Part shown: positions 51,778-63,322 of the stretch, piece after piece
Numbering within the stretch: position 1 is the stretch's first letter
Layout of the letters: every line of letters begins with the position of its first letter
From: Pontibaca methylaminivorans
GTDB lineage: Bacteria; Pseudomonadota; Alphaproteobacteria; Rhodobacterales; Rhodobacteraceae
Direction of reading: 5' to 3'
Length of the DNA: 64,000 nucleotides
Assembly: GCF_900156525.1 (NCBI RefSeq)
Contig: NZ_FTPS01000001.1
Coordinates: 868,001 to 932,000 of the forward strand
Translations under genes and position numbers: made by a program
Notes under the pieces: model-generated
Told to the model about the DNA's origin: nothing
The model's input: only the letters and a program-made list of their open reading frames with translations
The model's database searches: none

Positions 51778-52167
51778 TCAGATCACGATAATGGTCAGGA
51801 CGGTCAGCAGGACCGAACCGATCACGACCGCCCATCCCAGCCGCTCGGCGGCGCGCAATTCCATTCCGCGACCGGTATCCCAGTAGAGATGCCGCAGCCC
51901 GGCCAGGTAGTGATACCAGAGCCCCCAGGCCGTGAGCGTCATCACCACATCCCCGATGATGCCGGTCAGGATGCCGTCCGCGCGGGCAAAGGCCTCGGGC
52001 GAGGTCGCCGCCGCCAGCAGCCACCAGACGAACAGGATCGCGCTGATCCCGAGCGCATTGCCGGTGATCCGCGTCACGATCGAGGAGAACGACGTCATCT
52101 GGATCCGGTAGGCGCTGCCGAGCATGAACGGCGAGAGCGGGCGTTCAACCCTTTTGGCTTCGGACAT
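51778..52167 (-). CDS. sdhC: Succinate dehydrogenase cytochrome b556 subunit SdhC
   Basis: 129-residue anchor with three membrane helices. RPLSPFMLGSAYRIQMTSFSSIVTRITG is the quinone-site region with the conserved SIxxRxTG, and HYLAGLRHLYWD carries the heme-ligand His. Promoter-proximal gene of sdhCDAB. Confidence 0.96.
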   Translation of the reverse strand: MSEAKRVERPLSPFMLGSAYRIQMTSFSSIVTRITGNALGISAILFVWWLLAAATSPEAFARADGILTGIIGDVVMTLTAWGLWYHYLAGLRHLYWDTGRGMELRAAERLGWAVVIGSVLLTVLTIIVI

Positions 52168-52408
52168 TGAAAGCTCCTTTCGCTGGGATTGACCCCGGGT
52201 TAAGCATTTTTCCGGGCCCTGTCACGCAGGATCCGGCGCCCGGGGCGCGGCCGATCAGCGCTCTGTTCCGGGCGGGCCGGCGCGCAGCGCACTTGCCCTG
52301 CGTGCCCTTGACGTCTAGCTGATGAAAGGCACGAACCGGGGACCAGGGCGGCGCGAACCGCCCGTGTATCGCCCCGGCGCACGGACCGAAAACGGGAGGG
52401 AGACCGTC

Positions 52409-52858
52409 ATGCGCACCACCAGAGACCGCATTCGCCATGCCATCCTCTTCGAGGTGATCGGGCTTTTCGCCTTCACCCTCTTCGGCATGGTGGTCTTTGG
52501 CCATTCGGTCGATGAAATGGGCGTGCTCGCCATCGTAGGGGCCACCATGGCCATGGCGTGGAACTATCTTTACAATCTTGCCTTCGATCATGCCAAGCTG
52601 CGCCTCACCGGTACGGTTGCCAAGACGGTCCGGGTCCGCGTGCTGCATGCGATCCTGTTCGAACTCAGCCTCATGCTGGTGCTGCTTCCCTTCATCATGT
52701 GGTATCTCGGCCTCGGCCCGATCGAGGCGATCGTGCTCGACGCGGGCTATGCGATGTTCTTTGTCTGCTATGCCTTCGTCTTCAACTGGGGCTATGACAT
52801 CGTCTTTCCGATTCCCGGCCAGCGCAAACGCGGTCAGAGCGGGATCAACGCCCAGTAA
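52409..52858 (+). CDS. PACE family multidrug/biocide efflux transporter
   Basis: 149-residue protein with four membrane helices in two BTP (bacterial transmembrane pair) repeats: RIRHAILFEVIGLFAFTLFG and RVLHAILFELSLMLVLLPF, each with the conserved Glu. WNYLYNLAFDH and FNWGYDIVFP are PACE (AceI) motifs. Known members export chlorhexidine or short diamines. GGGAGGG ribosome site at 52394-52400. Divergent from sdhC; its 3' end overlaps the convergent hydratase gene by 25 bp. Confidence 0.9.
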   Translation: MRTTRDRIRHAILFEVIGLFAFTLFGMVVFGHSVDEMGVLAIVGATMAMAWNYLYNLAFDHAKLRLTGTVAKTVRVRVLHAILFELSLMLVLLPFIMWYLGLGPIEAIVLDAGYAMFFVCYAFVFNWGYDIVFPIPGQRKRGQSGINAQ

Positions 52859-53865
52859 TCGAGATCGAGCAGCACCTCGGGCAGGTATTTCCCGTTCTCG
52901 CCGCGCAGGCGGAACGGCGCGCCCCCCTTGGTCGCCACCAGCCGCAGGCGCAGCGCCCCGACGCCCGGCGCCGCGGTCTCGGCCTTGTCGAGCACCTCGG
53001 ACCAGGCCCGGATCGTGTCGCCCGCGAAGCAGGGGTTCGCATGGGCGCCCCCGTTCAGCGCCACCACCACCTGCGCATTGGCCAGCCCGTTGAACGACAG
53101 CGCCCGCGCCATGCTGATGACATGGCCGCCATAGATCAGCCGGCGGCCGTCCTCGCGCTGGGTGGCGTCGAAATGCACCTTGGCGGTGTTCTGCCAGAGG
53201 CGGGTCGCCAGCATGTGCTCGGCCTCTTCCACCGTGACCCCGTCCACATGGTCGATGGTCTCGCCGATCTCGTAATCGCCGAACCGGTGCGGCTCGCCGG
53301 CCAGCGCAAAGTCATAGCCGGAGAAATCGAGCCCCTCGGGGATCACGAGCTGATCGGGAGTGACGGCCTCCTGAAGGTCCGGGATCACGGGCTCGGGCGC
53401 GGGGCGTTCGAGGTCGCGCTTGCGCACCATGGCCCAGCGCACATATTCGATCACCACGTCGTCGTGCTGGTTGAACCCTCTCGTGCGCACCCAGACCACG
53501 CCGGATTTCCCGTTCGAGTTCTGCTTGAGGCCGATCACCTCGGATTCCGACCGCAGCGTGTCGCCGGGCCAGACCGGGCGCAGCCAGTGCCCCTCGGCAT
53601 AGCCGAGATTGGCCAGCGCATTCAGCGAAATATCCGGCACCGTCTTGCCGAACACCACGTGAAAGGCCGCGATGTCGTCGAGCGGGCTGGCCGGCAACCC
53701 GCAGGACTGCGCAAAGGCATCCGAAGACGCAAGCGCATGGCGCGCCGGATAAAGCGCGTGATAAAGCGCCCGCTCGCCCCCCGATACGGTGCGCGGCACC
53801 GCGTGGACGATCACTTCGCCCAGCGTGTAATCCTCGAAGAAACGGCCCGGATTGGTTTTTGCCAT
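52834..53865 (-). CDS. mch: Mesaconyl-CoA hydratase (MaoC-type dehydratase)
   Basis: 343-residue double hot-dog protein, matching the length and N terminus (KTNPGRFFEDYTLGEVIVHAVPRTV) of Rhodobacter mesaconyl-CoA hydratase. It interconverts mesaconyl-CoA and beta-methylmalyl-CoA in the ethylmalonyl-CoA pathway for acetyl-CoA assimilation. The catalytic hydratase segment SSDAFAQSCGLPASPLDDIAAFHVVFGKT is in the first half. The ATG shares one base with the stop of the upstream DUF1737 gene. No ccr, ecm or mcl gene is in the window, so the pathway assignment rests on homology. Confidence 0.88.
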   Translation of the reverse strand: MAKTNPGRFFEDYTLGEVIVHAVPRTVSGGERALYHALYPARHALASSDAFAQSCGLPASPLDDIAAFHVVFGKTVPDISLNALANLGYAEGHWLRPVWPGDTLRSESEVIGLKQNSNGKSGVVWVRTRGFNQHDDVVIEYVRWAMVRKRDLERPAPEPVIPDLQEAVTPDQLVIPEGLDFSGYDFALAGEPHRFGDYEIGETIDHVDGVTVEEAEHMLATRLWQNTAKVHFDATQREDGRRLIYGGHVISMARALSFNGLANAQVVVALNGGAHANPCFAGDTIRAWSEVLDKAETAAPGVGALRLRLVATKGGAPFRLRGENGKYLPEVLLDLDYWALIPL

Positions 53866-54068
53866 CACTGTTCCCCCAGCTTCATGTCGGGGCTGTAGCT
53901 GCCCGCGATTTCCTTAGTCACCGCCTGACCGCAGCGCATCACGCCGGCCCCGGCATCATAGGCATAGGCGGGACTGCCGTGCAGGTCCCAGCCCTTGCTC
54001 AGCGCATCGCTGACCTTGTGGCAGAAAGCCGAGGTGTCTTCGGCGCTCAGGAAACGGTAGATTTTCAT
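53865..54068 (-). CDS. DUF1737 domain protein
   Basis: 67-residue protein. MKIYRFLSAEDTSAFCHKVSDALSKGWDLHGSPAY is the DUF1737 signature. Function unknown; commonly next to metabolic genes in Rhodobacterales. The ATG at 54068 is 4 nt after the nnrU-like stop, and the stop forms TGATG with the hydratase start, so three genes are coupled. Confidence 0.8.
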   Translation of the reverse strand: MKIYRFLSAEDTSAFCHKVSDALSKGWDLHGSPAYAYDAGAGVMRCGQAVTKEIAGSYSPDMKLGEQ

Positions 54069-54072
54069 GGTG

Positions 54073-54618
54073 TCATCCGAACGGGTCATAACCAAGCCAG
54101 CCATGCAGCCAGGCGATCAGGGCATAGACGACGAGCGTCGCGATCACGGCGGCGATCTCGCGGTGGCGCGGCGCGGGCGGAAGAACGTTGCGCGGTCCGG
54201 CACGGTTGATCACGATCACCGACACCACGGCCCAGGCCAGCAGCCCGCCGAACAGGACGAAGGACGGCAGATCGCCGTTCACCAGCAGATGCGCAACCGC
54301 CCATGTCTTGACCGCCGTCAGCTGCGGATGGCGGATCACCCGCGCGAGTCCGGTGCGCAGATGGCTCACCGCGAACAGATAAACCGCGAAAAGCATCAAA
54401 AGGTCGGCGATGCCGGTGGTGGCCGGGTGGCGCCCCCAGTAGATCGTGCCGGGATCGGCGGCGCGGTAGCCGATCACCATCAGTACCAGCCCGGCCAGCA
54501 CCCCGAGCGCGACCAGCCCCTTGCCCGGCATCCCGAGCGCCTGGCGCTGCCGGGGCAGTATCCGCCCGAACAGATGCGCGCCGCTCCAGAGCAGAAGACC
54601 AAGGATCAGATACAGCAT
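54073..54618 (-). CDS. NnrU family membrane protein
   Basis: 181-residue polytopic protein with five or six helices. MLYLILGLLLWSGAHLFGRILP at the start and RHPQLTAVKTWAVAHLLVNGDLPSFVLFGGLLAWA are NnrU signatures. NnrU was found in denitrifiers, and family members related to Ziz/15-cis-zeta-carotene isomerase bind heme; no denitrification genes are here. The start is set at 54618, since the earlier frame is not membrane-like. Confidence 0.85.
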   Translation of the reverse strand: MLYLILGLLLWSGAHLFGRILPRQRQALGMPGKGLVALGVLAGLVLMVIGYRAADPGTIYWGRHPATTGIADLLMLFAVYLFAVSHLRTGLARVIRHPQLTAVKTWAVAHLLVNGDLPSFVLFGGLLAWAVVSVIVINRAGPRNVLPPAPRHREIAAVIATLVVYALIAWLHGWLGYDPFG

Positions 54619-54763
54619 ATCGTCACATTCTCCGGTAAGGAGCCTCCAAATCCTCGCCACCCGTCGCCGCCGCCCCAGATGCGGCCGGTGTGGTCGCTGC
54701 GGGTCCGGGACATTCGCAACAAACCCGGCCGCGGCCCGATCAATCGGCGCGGCGCCGACATGA

Positions 54764-55861
<1,098 letters not shown>

Positions 55862-55926
55862 GGGCTGCGCGGGGGAATCACCGGCGATCCGGCGGGAAAT
55901 CCGTCAGGAAACCCGACCGGCAACAG

Positions 55927-55950
55927 GGGCGCGCTGCGGTGCGCCCTTTT
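55927..55950 (+). terminator. Rho-independent terminator of mdh
   Basis: GGGCGC and GCGCCC form a 6-bp stem around an 8-nt loop, followed directly by TTTTCGTT, 65 nt after the mdh stop. Confidence 0.65.
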
Positions 55951-55951
55951 C

Positions 55952-55970
55952 GTTGCTGCATTGCAGCAAC
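55952..55970. promoter_or_regulatory. Perfect 19-bp palindrome upstream of sucC
   Basis: GTTGCTGCATTGCAGCAAC has 9-bp arms around one central base. It resembles TTGC...GCAA operators used by several alphaproteobacterial carbon regulators, but no regulator is assigned. Confidence 0.5.
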
Positions 55971-55981
55971 AGTCGATGCCA

Positions 55982-56018
55982 ATTTGTGATCACAGCATGA
56001 AACTGCGTGATCACAAAT
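55982..56018. promoter_or_regulatory. Paired GTGATCAC palindromes upstream of sucC
   Basis: ATTTGTGATCAC (55982-55993) and GTGATCACAAAT (56007-56018) form an inverted repeat. Each contains the self-palindrome GTGATCAC, and their centres are 21 bp apart, two helical turns, as expected for cooperative binding of a dimeric regulator. The sites lie 110-150 bp before the sucC start. Confidence 0.55.
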
Positions 56019-56129
56019 CCCGCGTTATCGGCTGCAATCCGTCGATCCGCGAAGTTTCCGTTTAACTTGCCCTGTGGCGGGCCATATATTCCGGTCTGGC
56101 AGGTTGAACGACAGGCGGAGCGCGGCAGG

Positions 56130-57323
56130 ATGAACATTCACGAATATCAGGCAAAGGCGCTGCTGCGCAGTTTCGGGGTGCCGGCGCCTGCCGGACGGGT
56201 GGTGCTGCGGGCCGAGGACGCCAAGGCCGCGGCGAGCGAGATCGACGGCCCCCTCTGGGTGGTCAAGGCGCAGATCCACGCCGGCGGACGCGGCAAGGGC
56301 CGCTTCAAGGAGACCGACGCAGGCGAAAAGGGCGGCGTGCGCCTGGCAAGCTCGGTGAGCGAAGCCGCCGCCGAAACGCGCCGGATGCTCGGGCGCACTC
56401 TTGTCACCCGGCAGACCGGAGAGGCCGGAAAGCGCGTGCACCGGGTCTATATCGAGGAAGGCAGCCGTGCCGAGCGCGAATTTTACCTTGCGCTGCTGGT
56501 CGACCGGCAAAGCAGCCGCATTTCCTTTGTCTGCTCGACCGAGGGCGGCACCGACATCGAGGAGGTCGCCGCAACCACGCCGGAAAAGATCCTCACCTTC
56601 GCCGTCAATCCGGTGACCGGCTACCAGCCCTTCCACGGCCGCCGCATCGCCCGCGCGCTTGACCTTTCGGGCAAGCAGGTCAAGCAATGCGTCACGCTGA
56701 TGGACCAGCTTTACCGCGCCTTCATCGCCAAGGACATGGAACTTCTGGAGATCAACCCGCTGATCGTCACCGAAGCGGGCGACCTGCGCGTGCTCGACGC
56801 CAAGATCGGTTTCGACGACAACGCGCTTTACCGGCACGGCGACATCGTGGACCTGCGCGACGAGACCGAGGAAGACCCCAAGGAACTCGAAGCCGGCAAA
56901 TACGACCTGAACTATATCGCGCTCGACGGCGAGATCGGTTGCATGGTGAACGGCGCCGGGCTGGCCATGGCGACCATGGACATCATCCAGCTTTGCGGTG
57001 CGAAGCCGGCGAATTTCCTGGACGTGGGGGGCGGCGCGACGAAGGAAAAGGTCGCCGCCGCCTTCAAGATCATCACCTCGGATCCCAACGTGAAGGGCAT
57101 TCTCGTCAATATCTTCGGCGGCATCATGCGCTGCGACGTGATTGCCGAAGGGGTCGTTTCGGCGGTGCGCGAAGTCGGGCTCAAGGTGCCGCTCGTGGTG
57201 CGGCTCGAGGGCACCAATGTCGAGAAGGGCAAGGAAATCATCAACAGCTCCGGCCTCGATGTGATCGCCGCGACCGACCTGCGGGACGGGGCGGAAAAGA
57301 TCGTCGCGGCGGTGAAGGCATGA
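56130..57323 (+). CDS. sucC: Succinyl-CoA synthetase beta subunit
   Basis: 397-residue ATP-grasp subunit. [20 protein letters not shown], the nucleotide-binding [22 protein letters not shown] and [15 protein letters not shown] are invariant family segments. With SucD it makes ATP or GTP from succinyl-CoA. The usual partner sucD does not follow directly; an unrelated gene starts within the sucC stop codon region. Confidence 0.97.
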   Translation: MNIHEYQAKALLRSFGVPAPAGRVVLRAEDAKAAASEIDGPLWVVKAQIHAGGRGKGRFKETDAGEKGGVRLASSVSEAAAETRRMLGRTLVTRQTGEAGKRVHRVYIEEGSRAEREFYLALLVDRQSSRISFVCSTEGGTDIEEVAATTPEKILTFAVNPVTGYQPFHGRRIARALDLSGKQVKQCVTLMDQLYRAFIAKDMELLEINPLIVTEAGDLRVLDAKIGFDDNALYRHGDIVDLRDETEEDPKELEAGKYDLNYIALDGEIGCMVNGAGLAMATMDIIQLCGAKPANFLDVGGGATKEKVAAAFKIITSDPNVKGILVNIFGGIMRCDVIAEGVVSAVREVGLKVPLVVRLEGTNVEKGKEIINSSGLDVIAATDLRDGAEKIVAAVKA

Positions 57324-57874
57324 TGCAACAACTTGCTCAAGGTGATATCGTGGCGCATCGGTTTGGATTTAATGACTTGATGTCGGCCGAAGATGCTCGC
57401 CGTGCAGCTATTCAGCACGGAATCTCTATCATAGGAATCCACGGTGCAATATGGCCCGCACAAGATCAGGGCTTTTGCGAGATGATATGTAAAAGACTTA
57501 TAGATGAGTTAGTTGCATTCTCAATTTATGCACGCCGATTCATGGAAATCAGCAACGAAAAAGTTGAAATTTCTGGTTCTCTACACAAGCCTAAACCGAA
57601 TGTATCCGCGTATGAATTTGAAACCGACCTTTGGAAAGCCTTAAATCTAATCTTGCACTCTCGCTATCTCCAAGCGCTGATGTTTGATGCGGATCCAGCA
57701 ACCAGATTTTCAAACCTCGGTGACCGATATATTTCATTCGTTGAAGTGCGCTCAGATAAAGAGCCGGAAAAGCTCAGCTATATCTGCCCAACGGGCCTAG
57801 TTGTAGCTTTCTTTTCCACCGACAGACACTTCCCCACTATTGGCGTAGGAGAAGCTGATGGCCATTCTCGTTGA
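57320..57874 (+). CDS. Unrecognised AT-rich gene inserted between sucC and sucD
   Basis: 184 residues, or 183 from the second ATG at 57323. Base composition is unlike its neighbours: 57481-57540 has 20 G/C in 60 and 57601-57660 has 24 in 60, against 40 in 60 at 57241-57300 in sucC. It uses codons rare elsewhere here (ATA, TTA, AGA, CTA). The start overlaps the sucC stop (ATGATG) and the end overlaps sucD by 17 nt, so it is wired into translation. The protein is mixed alpha/beta, soluble, with no signal peptide or membrane helix; it starts [17 protein letters not shown] and has an [13 protein letters not shown] strand and [11 protein letters not shown]-type helix ([17 protein letters not shown]). 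I recognise no family. Probably acquired horizontally. Confidence 0.75.
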   Translation: MMQQLAQGDIVAHRFGFNDLMSAEDARRAAIQHGISIIGIHGAIWPAQDQGFCEMICKRLIDELVAFSIYARRFMEISNEKVEISGSLHKPKPNVSAYEFETDLWKALNLILHSRYLQALMFDADPATRFSNLGDRYISFVEVRSDKEPEKLSYICPTGLVVAFFSTDRHFPTIGVGEADGHSR

Positions 57875-58739
57875 CAGCAACACCCGCGTGATCTGCCAAG
57901 GGCTGACCGGCTCGCAGGGGACGTTTCACACCGAACAGGCGATCGCCTATGGCACGCGGATGGTCGGGGGCGTAACGCCGGGAAAGGGCGGCAGCGAACA
58001 TCTGGGCCTGCCGGTGTTCGAATCGGTGCACGAAGCGCGCGAGGCGACCGGGGCGGATGCCACCGTGATCTATGTGCCCCCGCCCTTTGCCGCGGATTCG
58101 ATCCTCGAGGCGATCGACGCCGAGATCCCGCTCATCGTCTGCATCACCGAAGGCATTCCCGTGCTCGAGATGATGAAGGTGAAGGGCGCGCTCGCCACCG
58201 GAAAATCGCGTCTGATCGGCCCGAACTGTCCCGGTGTCATCACCCCCGAGGCCTGCAAGATCGGCATCATGCCGGGCTCGATCTTCCGGCGCGGATCGGT
58301 CGGGGTCGTGTCGCGCTCGGGCACGCTGACCTATGAGGGCGTCAAGCAGACCAGCGAGGCCGGGCTTGGCCAGTCCACGGCGGTCGGCATCGGCGGCGAT
58401 CCGATCAAGGGGATGGAACATATCGACGTGCTGGAAATGCTGCTGGCCGATGACGAGACGAAAAGCATCCTCATGATCGGCGAGATCGGCGGCACGGCCG
58501 AGGAAGACGCGGCGCAGTTTCTGGCCGACGAACGCCGGCGCGGCCGCTGGAAGCCGACCGCCGCCTTCATCGCCGGACGAACCGCGCCGCCGGGCCGGCG
58601 CATGGGGCACGCGGGCGCCATCGTCTCGGGCGGACAGGGCAGCGCGGAGGCCAAGATCGAGGCGCTGAAATCCGCCGGCATCACCATCGCCGACAGCCCC
58701 GCCGGGCTTGGCGAGGCGATGCTCGAGGCGATCGGATGA
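57858..58739 (+). CDS. sucD: Succinyl-CoA synthetase alpha subunit
   Basis: 293-residue CoA-binding subunit. [41 protein letters not shown] and the phospho-histidine in [11 protein letters not shown] are intact. The ribosome site TAGGAGA (57846-57852) lies within the end of the inserted gene, as does the sucD start. Confidence 0.97.
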   Translation: MAILVDSNTRVICQGLTGSQGTFHTEQAIAYGTRMVGGVTPGKGGSEHLGLPVFESVHEAREATGADATVIYVPPPFAADSILEAIDAEIPLIVCITEGIPVLEMMKVKGALATGKSRLIGPNCPGVITPEACKIGIMPGSIFRRGSVGVVSRSGTLTYEGVKQTSEAGLGQSTAVGIGGDPIKGMEHIDVLEMLLADDETKSILMIGEIGGTAEEDAAQFLADERRRGRWKPTAAFIAGRTAPPGRRMGHAGAIVSGGQGSAEAKIEALKSAGITIADSPAGLGEAMLEAIG

Positions 58740-58806
58740 TGCGTCCCCGTCCCCTTTCCGTCCTCCAGCGCTCCCGTTCCGGTCCCATTTTCCGCGAGGT
58801 AGCGAG

Positions 58807-61770
58807 ATGACCGACCAGTCCCCCAACAACGACCAGTTCCGCGCTTCATCCTTCATGCAGGGGCAGAATGCCGAATATCTTGAACGGCTCTATGCCCGCT
58901 ATGCCGGCAACCCCGAGACGGTCGACGAGAACTGGGCCGCGTTCTTCCGCAGCCTCGGCGACAGCGAACGGCAGATCCGGCGCGAGGCCGCCGGGCCCTC
59001 CTGGGCGCGGCGCGACTGGCCGCCGCTTCCCGACGACGAACTGACCGCCGCCCTGACCGGCAACTGGCCGGCGGACGAGGCCCACGCGGTGGCCGAGGTG
59101 ATTGCCGACAAGGCCGACACCGCGGGGGTCGCGCTCGACGCGGAGGATGTGAAACGCGCCGTTCTCGACAGTGTGCGCGCGCTCATGCTGATCCGTGCCT
59201 ACCGGATCCGCGGACATCTGATCGCCGATCTCGATCCCCTGCAGATGCGCGACGAATCGCATCACCCGGAGCTGGACCCGAAAAGCTATGGCTTTACCGA
59301 GGCCGACATGGATCGGCCGATCTTCATCGACAATGTGCTCGGGCTGGAATTCGCCTCGCTGCGCGAGATCATGGAGATCGTCAAGCGCACCTATTGCGGC
59401 ACGTTCGCGCTCCAGTTCATGCATATTTCCGACCCCGATCAGGTCGCCTGGCTGAAGGAGCGCATCGAGGGCTACGGCAAGGAAATCCAGTTCACCCGCG
59501 AGGGGCGCCGCGCGATCCTGAACAAGCTCGTGCAGGCCGAGGGGCTGGAGAAGTTCCTTCATGTCAAATACATGGGCACCAAGCGCTTCGGGCTCGACGG
59601 GGGCGAGGCGCTGATTCCGGCGCTGGAACAGATCATCAAGCGCGGCGGTGCGCTCGGCGTCACCGACATGGTGATCGGCATGCCGCACCGCGGCCGGCTG
59701 GCGGTGCTCGCCACCGTGATGAACAAACCCTATCGTGCGATCTTCAACGAATTCCAGGGCGGGAGCTTCAAGCCCGACGACGTGGAGGGCTCGGGCGATG
59801 TGAAATATCACCTGGGCTCGAGCTCCGACCGTGAATTCGACGGCAACGTGGTTCACCTTTCGCTCACCGCGAACCCGAGCCACCTCGAAGCGGTGAACCC
59901 GGTCGTCCTGGGCAAGGCCCGCGCCAAGCAGGACCAGAACCACGACAGCGATCGCACCACGGTGCTGCCGGTGCTGCTGCACGGCGACGCGGCCTTTGCC
60001 GGACAAGGAGTCGTCGCCGAATGTTTCCAGCTTTCGGGGATCCGCGGCCACCGCACCGGGGGCACCATCCATATCGTGGTGAACAACCAGATCGGCTTTA
60101 CCACCACGCCCCATCTCAGCCGCACCTCGCCCTATCCGACCGACATCGCACTGATGGTCGAGGCGCCGATCTTTCACGTGAACGGCGACGATCCCGAAGC
60201 CGTGGTCCACGCCGCCCGCGTCGCCATCGAATTTCGCCAGAAATTCAACAAGGACGTGGTCATCGACATGTTCTGCTATCGTCGCTTCGGCCATAACGAG
60301 GGCGACGAGCCAATGTTCACGAACCCCCTGATGTACAAGAACATCAAGTCCCACAAGACCACGCTCAGCCTTTACACGGAACGGCTGGTGGCCGACGGGC
60401 TGATCCCCGAGGGCGAGATCGAGGACATGAAGGCCGCGTTTCAAGCGCATCTGAACGACGAGTTCGAGGCCGGCCGGAACTATCGCCCGAACAAGGCCGA
60501 CTGGCTCGACGGGCGCTGGTCGCATATCGGCTGGCAGGCCGACGAAGACCACGCCCGGGGCGAAACCGCGATCCGCCCCGAGACGTTTCAGGAAATCGGC
60601 GAGGCCCTGACCCGCGTCCCCGAGGGCTTTCCGCTTCATCATACGGTCGAACGTCTGCTGAAGGCCAAGCGCGCGATGTTCGAGACCGGCGAAGGCTTCG
60701 ACTGGGCGACCGGAGAGGCGCTTGCCTTCGGCAGCCTGCTGACCGAGGGTTTTCCCGTGCGCCTGTCGGGTCAGGACAGCACGCGCGGAACCTTCAGCCA
60801 GCGCCATTCCGCCTTTGTCGATCAGGAAACCGAAGAACGTTACCACCCGCTCAACAATATCCGCCCCGGACAGGCCCATTTCGAGGTGATCGATTCGATG
60901 CTGTCGGAATATGCGGTGCTCGGTTTCGAATACGGCTATTCGCTGGCCGAACCCAATGCGCTCACGCTCTGGGAGGCGCAGTTCGGCGATTTCGCCAATG
61001 GCGGGCAGATCATGTTCGACCAGTTCATCTCGGCCGGCGAGAGCAAATGGCTGCGCATGTCGGGTCTCGTCTGCCTGCTCCCGCATGGCTACGAGGGCCA
61101 GGGGCCGGAACATTCGAGCGCGCGGCTCGAACGGTTCCTGCAACTCTGCGGGCAGGACAACTGGATCGTCGCCAACTGCACCACTCCGGCGAACTATTTC
61201 CATATCCTGCGCCGCCAGCTGCACCGCGACTTCCGCAAGCCGCTCATGCTGATGACGCCGAAATCGCTGCTGCGTCACAAGCTGGCCGTCAGCCGCGCCG
61301 AAGAATTCACCACCGGCTCGGCCTTCTACCGGGTGCTCTGGGACGATGCGGAGCTTGGCAATTCAACGACCCGGCTCCAGCCCGACGCGCGGATCCGGCG
61401 CGTGGTGCTCTGCTCGGGCAAGGTCTATTTCGACCTGCTCGAGGAACGCGACGCGCGGGGCATCGACGACATCTATCTGCTGCGCGTCGAACAGTTCTAT
61501 CCCTTCCCCGCGCTCAGCCTCGTCAAGGAACTCGACCGCTTCAAGCAGGCCGAATTCATCTGGTGCCAGGAAGAACCCAAGAACCAGGGCGGCTGGAGCT
61601 TCATCGAGCCGAACATCGAATGGGTGCTGAACCGGATCGAGGCCGACCACCGCCGCCCGCGCTATGTCGGCCGCGCCACCTCGGCTTCGCCGGCCACGGG
61701 GCTCGCGAGCCAGCACAAGGCGCAGCAGGATGCGCTTGTCGACGAGGCGCTGAGTTTTGGAGAAGACTGA
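58807..61770 (+). CDS. sucA: 2-oxoglutarate dehydrogenase E1 component
   Basis: 987-residue thiamine-diphosphate enzyme that decarboxylates 2-oxoglutarate. The N-terminal E2-binding helix ([16 protein letters not shown]-like, here [21 protein letters not shown]) starts the chain; ThDP-binding [12 protein letters not shown] and HLGSSSDRE, the GDAAFAGQG motif, the [11 protein letters not shown] segment and the C-terminal [10 protein letters not shown] are present. Normal length. Follows sucD by 67 bp. Confidence 0.98.
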   Translation: MTDQSPNNDQFRASSFMQGQNAEYLERLYARYAGNPETVDENWAAFFRSLGDSERQIRREAAGPSWARRDWPPLPDDELTAALTGNWPADEAHAVAEVIADKADTAGVALDAEDVKRAVLDSVRALMLIRAYRIRGHLIADLDPLQMRDESHHPELDPKSYGFTEADMDRPIFIDNVLGLEFASLREIMEIVKRTYCGTFALQFMHISDPDQVAWLKERIEGYGKEIQFTREGRRAILNKLVQAEGLEKFLHVKYMGTKRFGLDGGEALIPALEQIIKRGGALGVTDMVIGMPHRGRLAVLATVMNKPYRAIFNEFQGGSFKPDDVEGSGDVKYHLGSSSDREFDGNVVHLSLTANPSHLEAVNPVVLGKARAKQDQNHDSDRTTVLPVLLHGDAAFAGQGVVAECFQLSGIRGHRTGGTIHIVVNNQIGFTTTPHLSRTSPYPTDIALMVEAPIFHVNGDDPEAVVHAARVAIEFRQKFNKDVVIDMFCYRRFGHNEGDEPMFTNPLMYKNIKSHKTTLSLYTERLVADGLIPEGEIEDMKAAFQAHLNDEFEAGRNYRPNKADWLDGRWSHIGWQADEDHARGETAIRPETFQEIGEALTRVPEGFPLHHTVERLLKAKRAMFETGEGFDWATGEALAFGSLLTEGFPVRLSGQDSTRGTFSQRHSAFVDQETEERYHPLNNIRPGQAHFEVIDSMLSEYAVLGFEYGYSLAEPNALTLWEAQFGDFANGGQIMFDQFISAGESKWLRMSGLVCLLPHGYEGQGPEHSSARLERFLQLCGQDNWIVANCTTPANYFHILRRQLHRDFRKPLMLMTPKSLLRHKLAVSRAEEFTTGSAFYRVLWDDAELGNSTTRLQPDARIRRVVLCSGKVYFDLLEERDARGIDDIYLLRVEQFYPFPALSLVKELDRFKQAEFIWCQEEPKNQGGWSFIEPNIEWVLNRIEADHRRPRYVGRATSASPATGLASQHKAQQDALVDEALSFGED

Positions 61771-61771
61771 C

Positions 61772-63322
61772 ATGACCACCGAAGTCCGCGTGCCCGCCCT
61801 GGGCGAATCCGTGACCGAAGCGACCATCGCCACCTGGTTCAAGAAACCGGGCGATGCGGTGGCCGTCGATGAAATGATCTGCGAGCTTGAAACCGACAAG
61901 GTAACCGTCGAGGTGCCAAGCCCGGTCGCCGGACAACTGGCCGAGATCATCGCCGCCGAGGGCCAGACGGTGGAGGTCGGCGCCTTGCTCGCGACGATCT
62001 CCGATGCCGCCGCCGATGCCCCCGCGCAGCCGGACCGGGGGAACGCAGCAGAGCCCGCACAGCCGGCCCCCGCCGCCGCCCCGCCGTCGGAGCGCGAAAA
62101 CCTGACCGCCGTCACCGTGCCCGCGCTGGGCGAAAGCGTGACCGAGGCAACCGTGGCCAACTGGTTCAAGAAGGTCGGCGATGACGTGAAGCAGGATGAA
62201 ATGCTCTGCGAACTCGAAACCGACAAGGTGAGCCTCGAGGTGCCCGCCCCCGCCGGCGGCGTCCTGCGCGAAATCAGCGCCGCCGAGGGCGCGACCGTCG
62301 CACCGGGCGACCGGATCGCCATGATCAGCGGCAGTGCCGACGGCATGGTCGAACCCGCGCTGCGCCCGCAGGAAAGCACCAAACCCGATCCCGCGGAAGC
62401 CGCCGCCAGCCGCCGCGACACCGAGGATTCCCCCGCCGCCCGCAAGGCCATGGCCGAGGCGGGGATTTCCCGCGATTCCGTGACCGGCAGCGGGCGCGAC
62501 GGGCGCATCATGAAGGAAGACCTGGCGCGGTCCTCGCCGGCCGCGCCGGAGCCCGCGCCGCCAGCCGCGGATTCCGCGCCGCCCGCCGCCCCCGCGCGCG
62601 CGCCCTCTCCGGCCGAGGATGCGGCACGCGAGGAACGCGTGCAGATGACCCGCCTGCGCCAGACCATCGCCCGGCGCCTCAAGGAGGCGCAGAACACCGC
62701 CGCCATGCTTACCACCTACAACGAGGTGGACATGAGCGCGGTCATGGATCTGCGCGAGCAGTACAAGACCCTGTTCGAGCGCAAGCACGGGGTGCGGCTC
62801 GGCTTCATGTCGTTCTTCACCCGGGCCTGCTGCCACGCGCTGAAGGAGGTGCCCGAGGTCAATGCCGAAATCGACGGCACCGAGGTGATCTACAAGAATT
62901 TCGTGCATATGGGCATCGCCACGGGCACTCCCTCGGGGCTGGTCGTGCCGGTGATCCGCGACGCCGATTCGCTCTCCTTCGCCGAAATCGAAAAGGCGAT
63001 CGCGGAAAAAAGCCTGCGCGCCCGCGACGGCAAGCTGTCCATGGGGGAACTCCAGGGCGGCACCTTCACCATCTCGAACGGCGGCGTCTATGGTTCGCTC
63101 ATGTCCTCGCCGATCCTGAACCCGCCGCAATCGGGCATTCTCGGCATGCACAAGATCGAACAGCGCCCGGTGGTGGTCGGGGGCGAGATCGTGATCCGCC
63201 CGATGATGTATCTCGCGCTCAGCTACGATCACCGCATCGTCGATGGCAAGGGGGCGGTCACCTTCCTCGTGCGCGTGAAGGAGGCACTCGAGGATCCGCG
63301 CCGCCTGCTGATGGATCTGTGA
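61772..63322 (+). CDS. sucB: Dihydrolipoyl succinyltransferase E2 with two lipoyl domains
   Basis: 516-residue core of the 2-oxoglutarate dehydrogenase complex. Two tandem lipoyl domains carry lipoyl lysines Lys43 and Lys152 (both in ELETDKV), joined by Ala/Pro linkers. The subunit-binding domain spans about 215-250 ([13 protein letters not shown]...GRIMKEDL), and the catalytic domain ends with His487 and Asp491 in [11 protein letters not shown]. Many SucB proteins have one lipoyl domain; two is the pattern seen in several Rhodobacterales. Starts 1 nt after sucA. Confidence 0.96.
   Translation: MTTEVRVPALGESVTEATIATWFKKPGDAVAVDEMICELETDKVTVEVPSPVAGQLAEIIAAEGQTVEVGALLATISDAAADAPAQPDRGNAAEPAQPAPAAAPPSERENLTAVTVPALGESVTEATVANWFKKVGDDVKQDEMLCELETDKVSLEVPAPAGGVLREISAAEGATVAPGDRIAMISGSADGMVEPALRPQESTKPDPAEAAASRRDTEDSPAARKAMAEAGISRDSVTGSGRDGRIMKEDLARSSPAAPEPAPPAADSAPPAAPARAPSPAEDAAREERVQMTRLRQTIARRLKEAQNTAAMLTTYNEVDMSAVMDLREQYKTLFERKHGVRLGFMSFFTRACCHALKEVPEVNAEIDGTEVIYKNFVHMGIATGTPSGLVVPVIRDADSLSFAEIEKAIAEKSLRARDGKLSMGELQGGTFTISNGGVYGSLMSSPILNPPQSGILGMHKIEQRPVVVGGEIVIRPMMYLALSYDHRIVDGKGAVTFLVRVKEALEDPRRLLMDL

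Noticed and set aside
49403-51886. An 827-codon plus-strand frame opposite sdhA and sdhD
   Set aside because: Antisense shadow of sdhA/sdhD in GC-rich DNA.
56067-56090. TTGCCC and TATATT as a sucC promoter
   Set aside because: The spacer is only 12 nt, too short for a standard sigma70 promoter.
58846-61278. An 810-codon frame on the minus strand opposite sucA
   Set aside because: Antisense shadow of a complete sucA gene; no ribosome site or domain.
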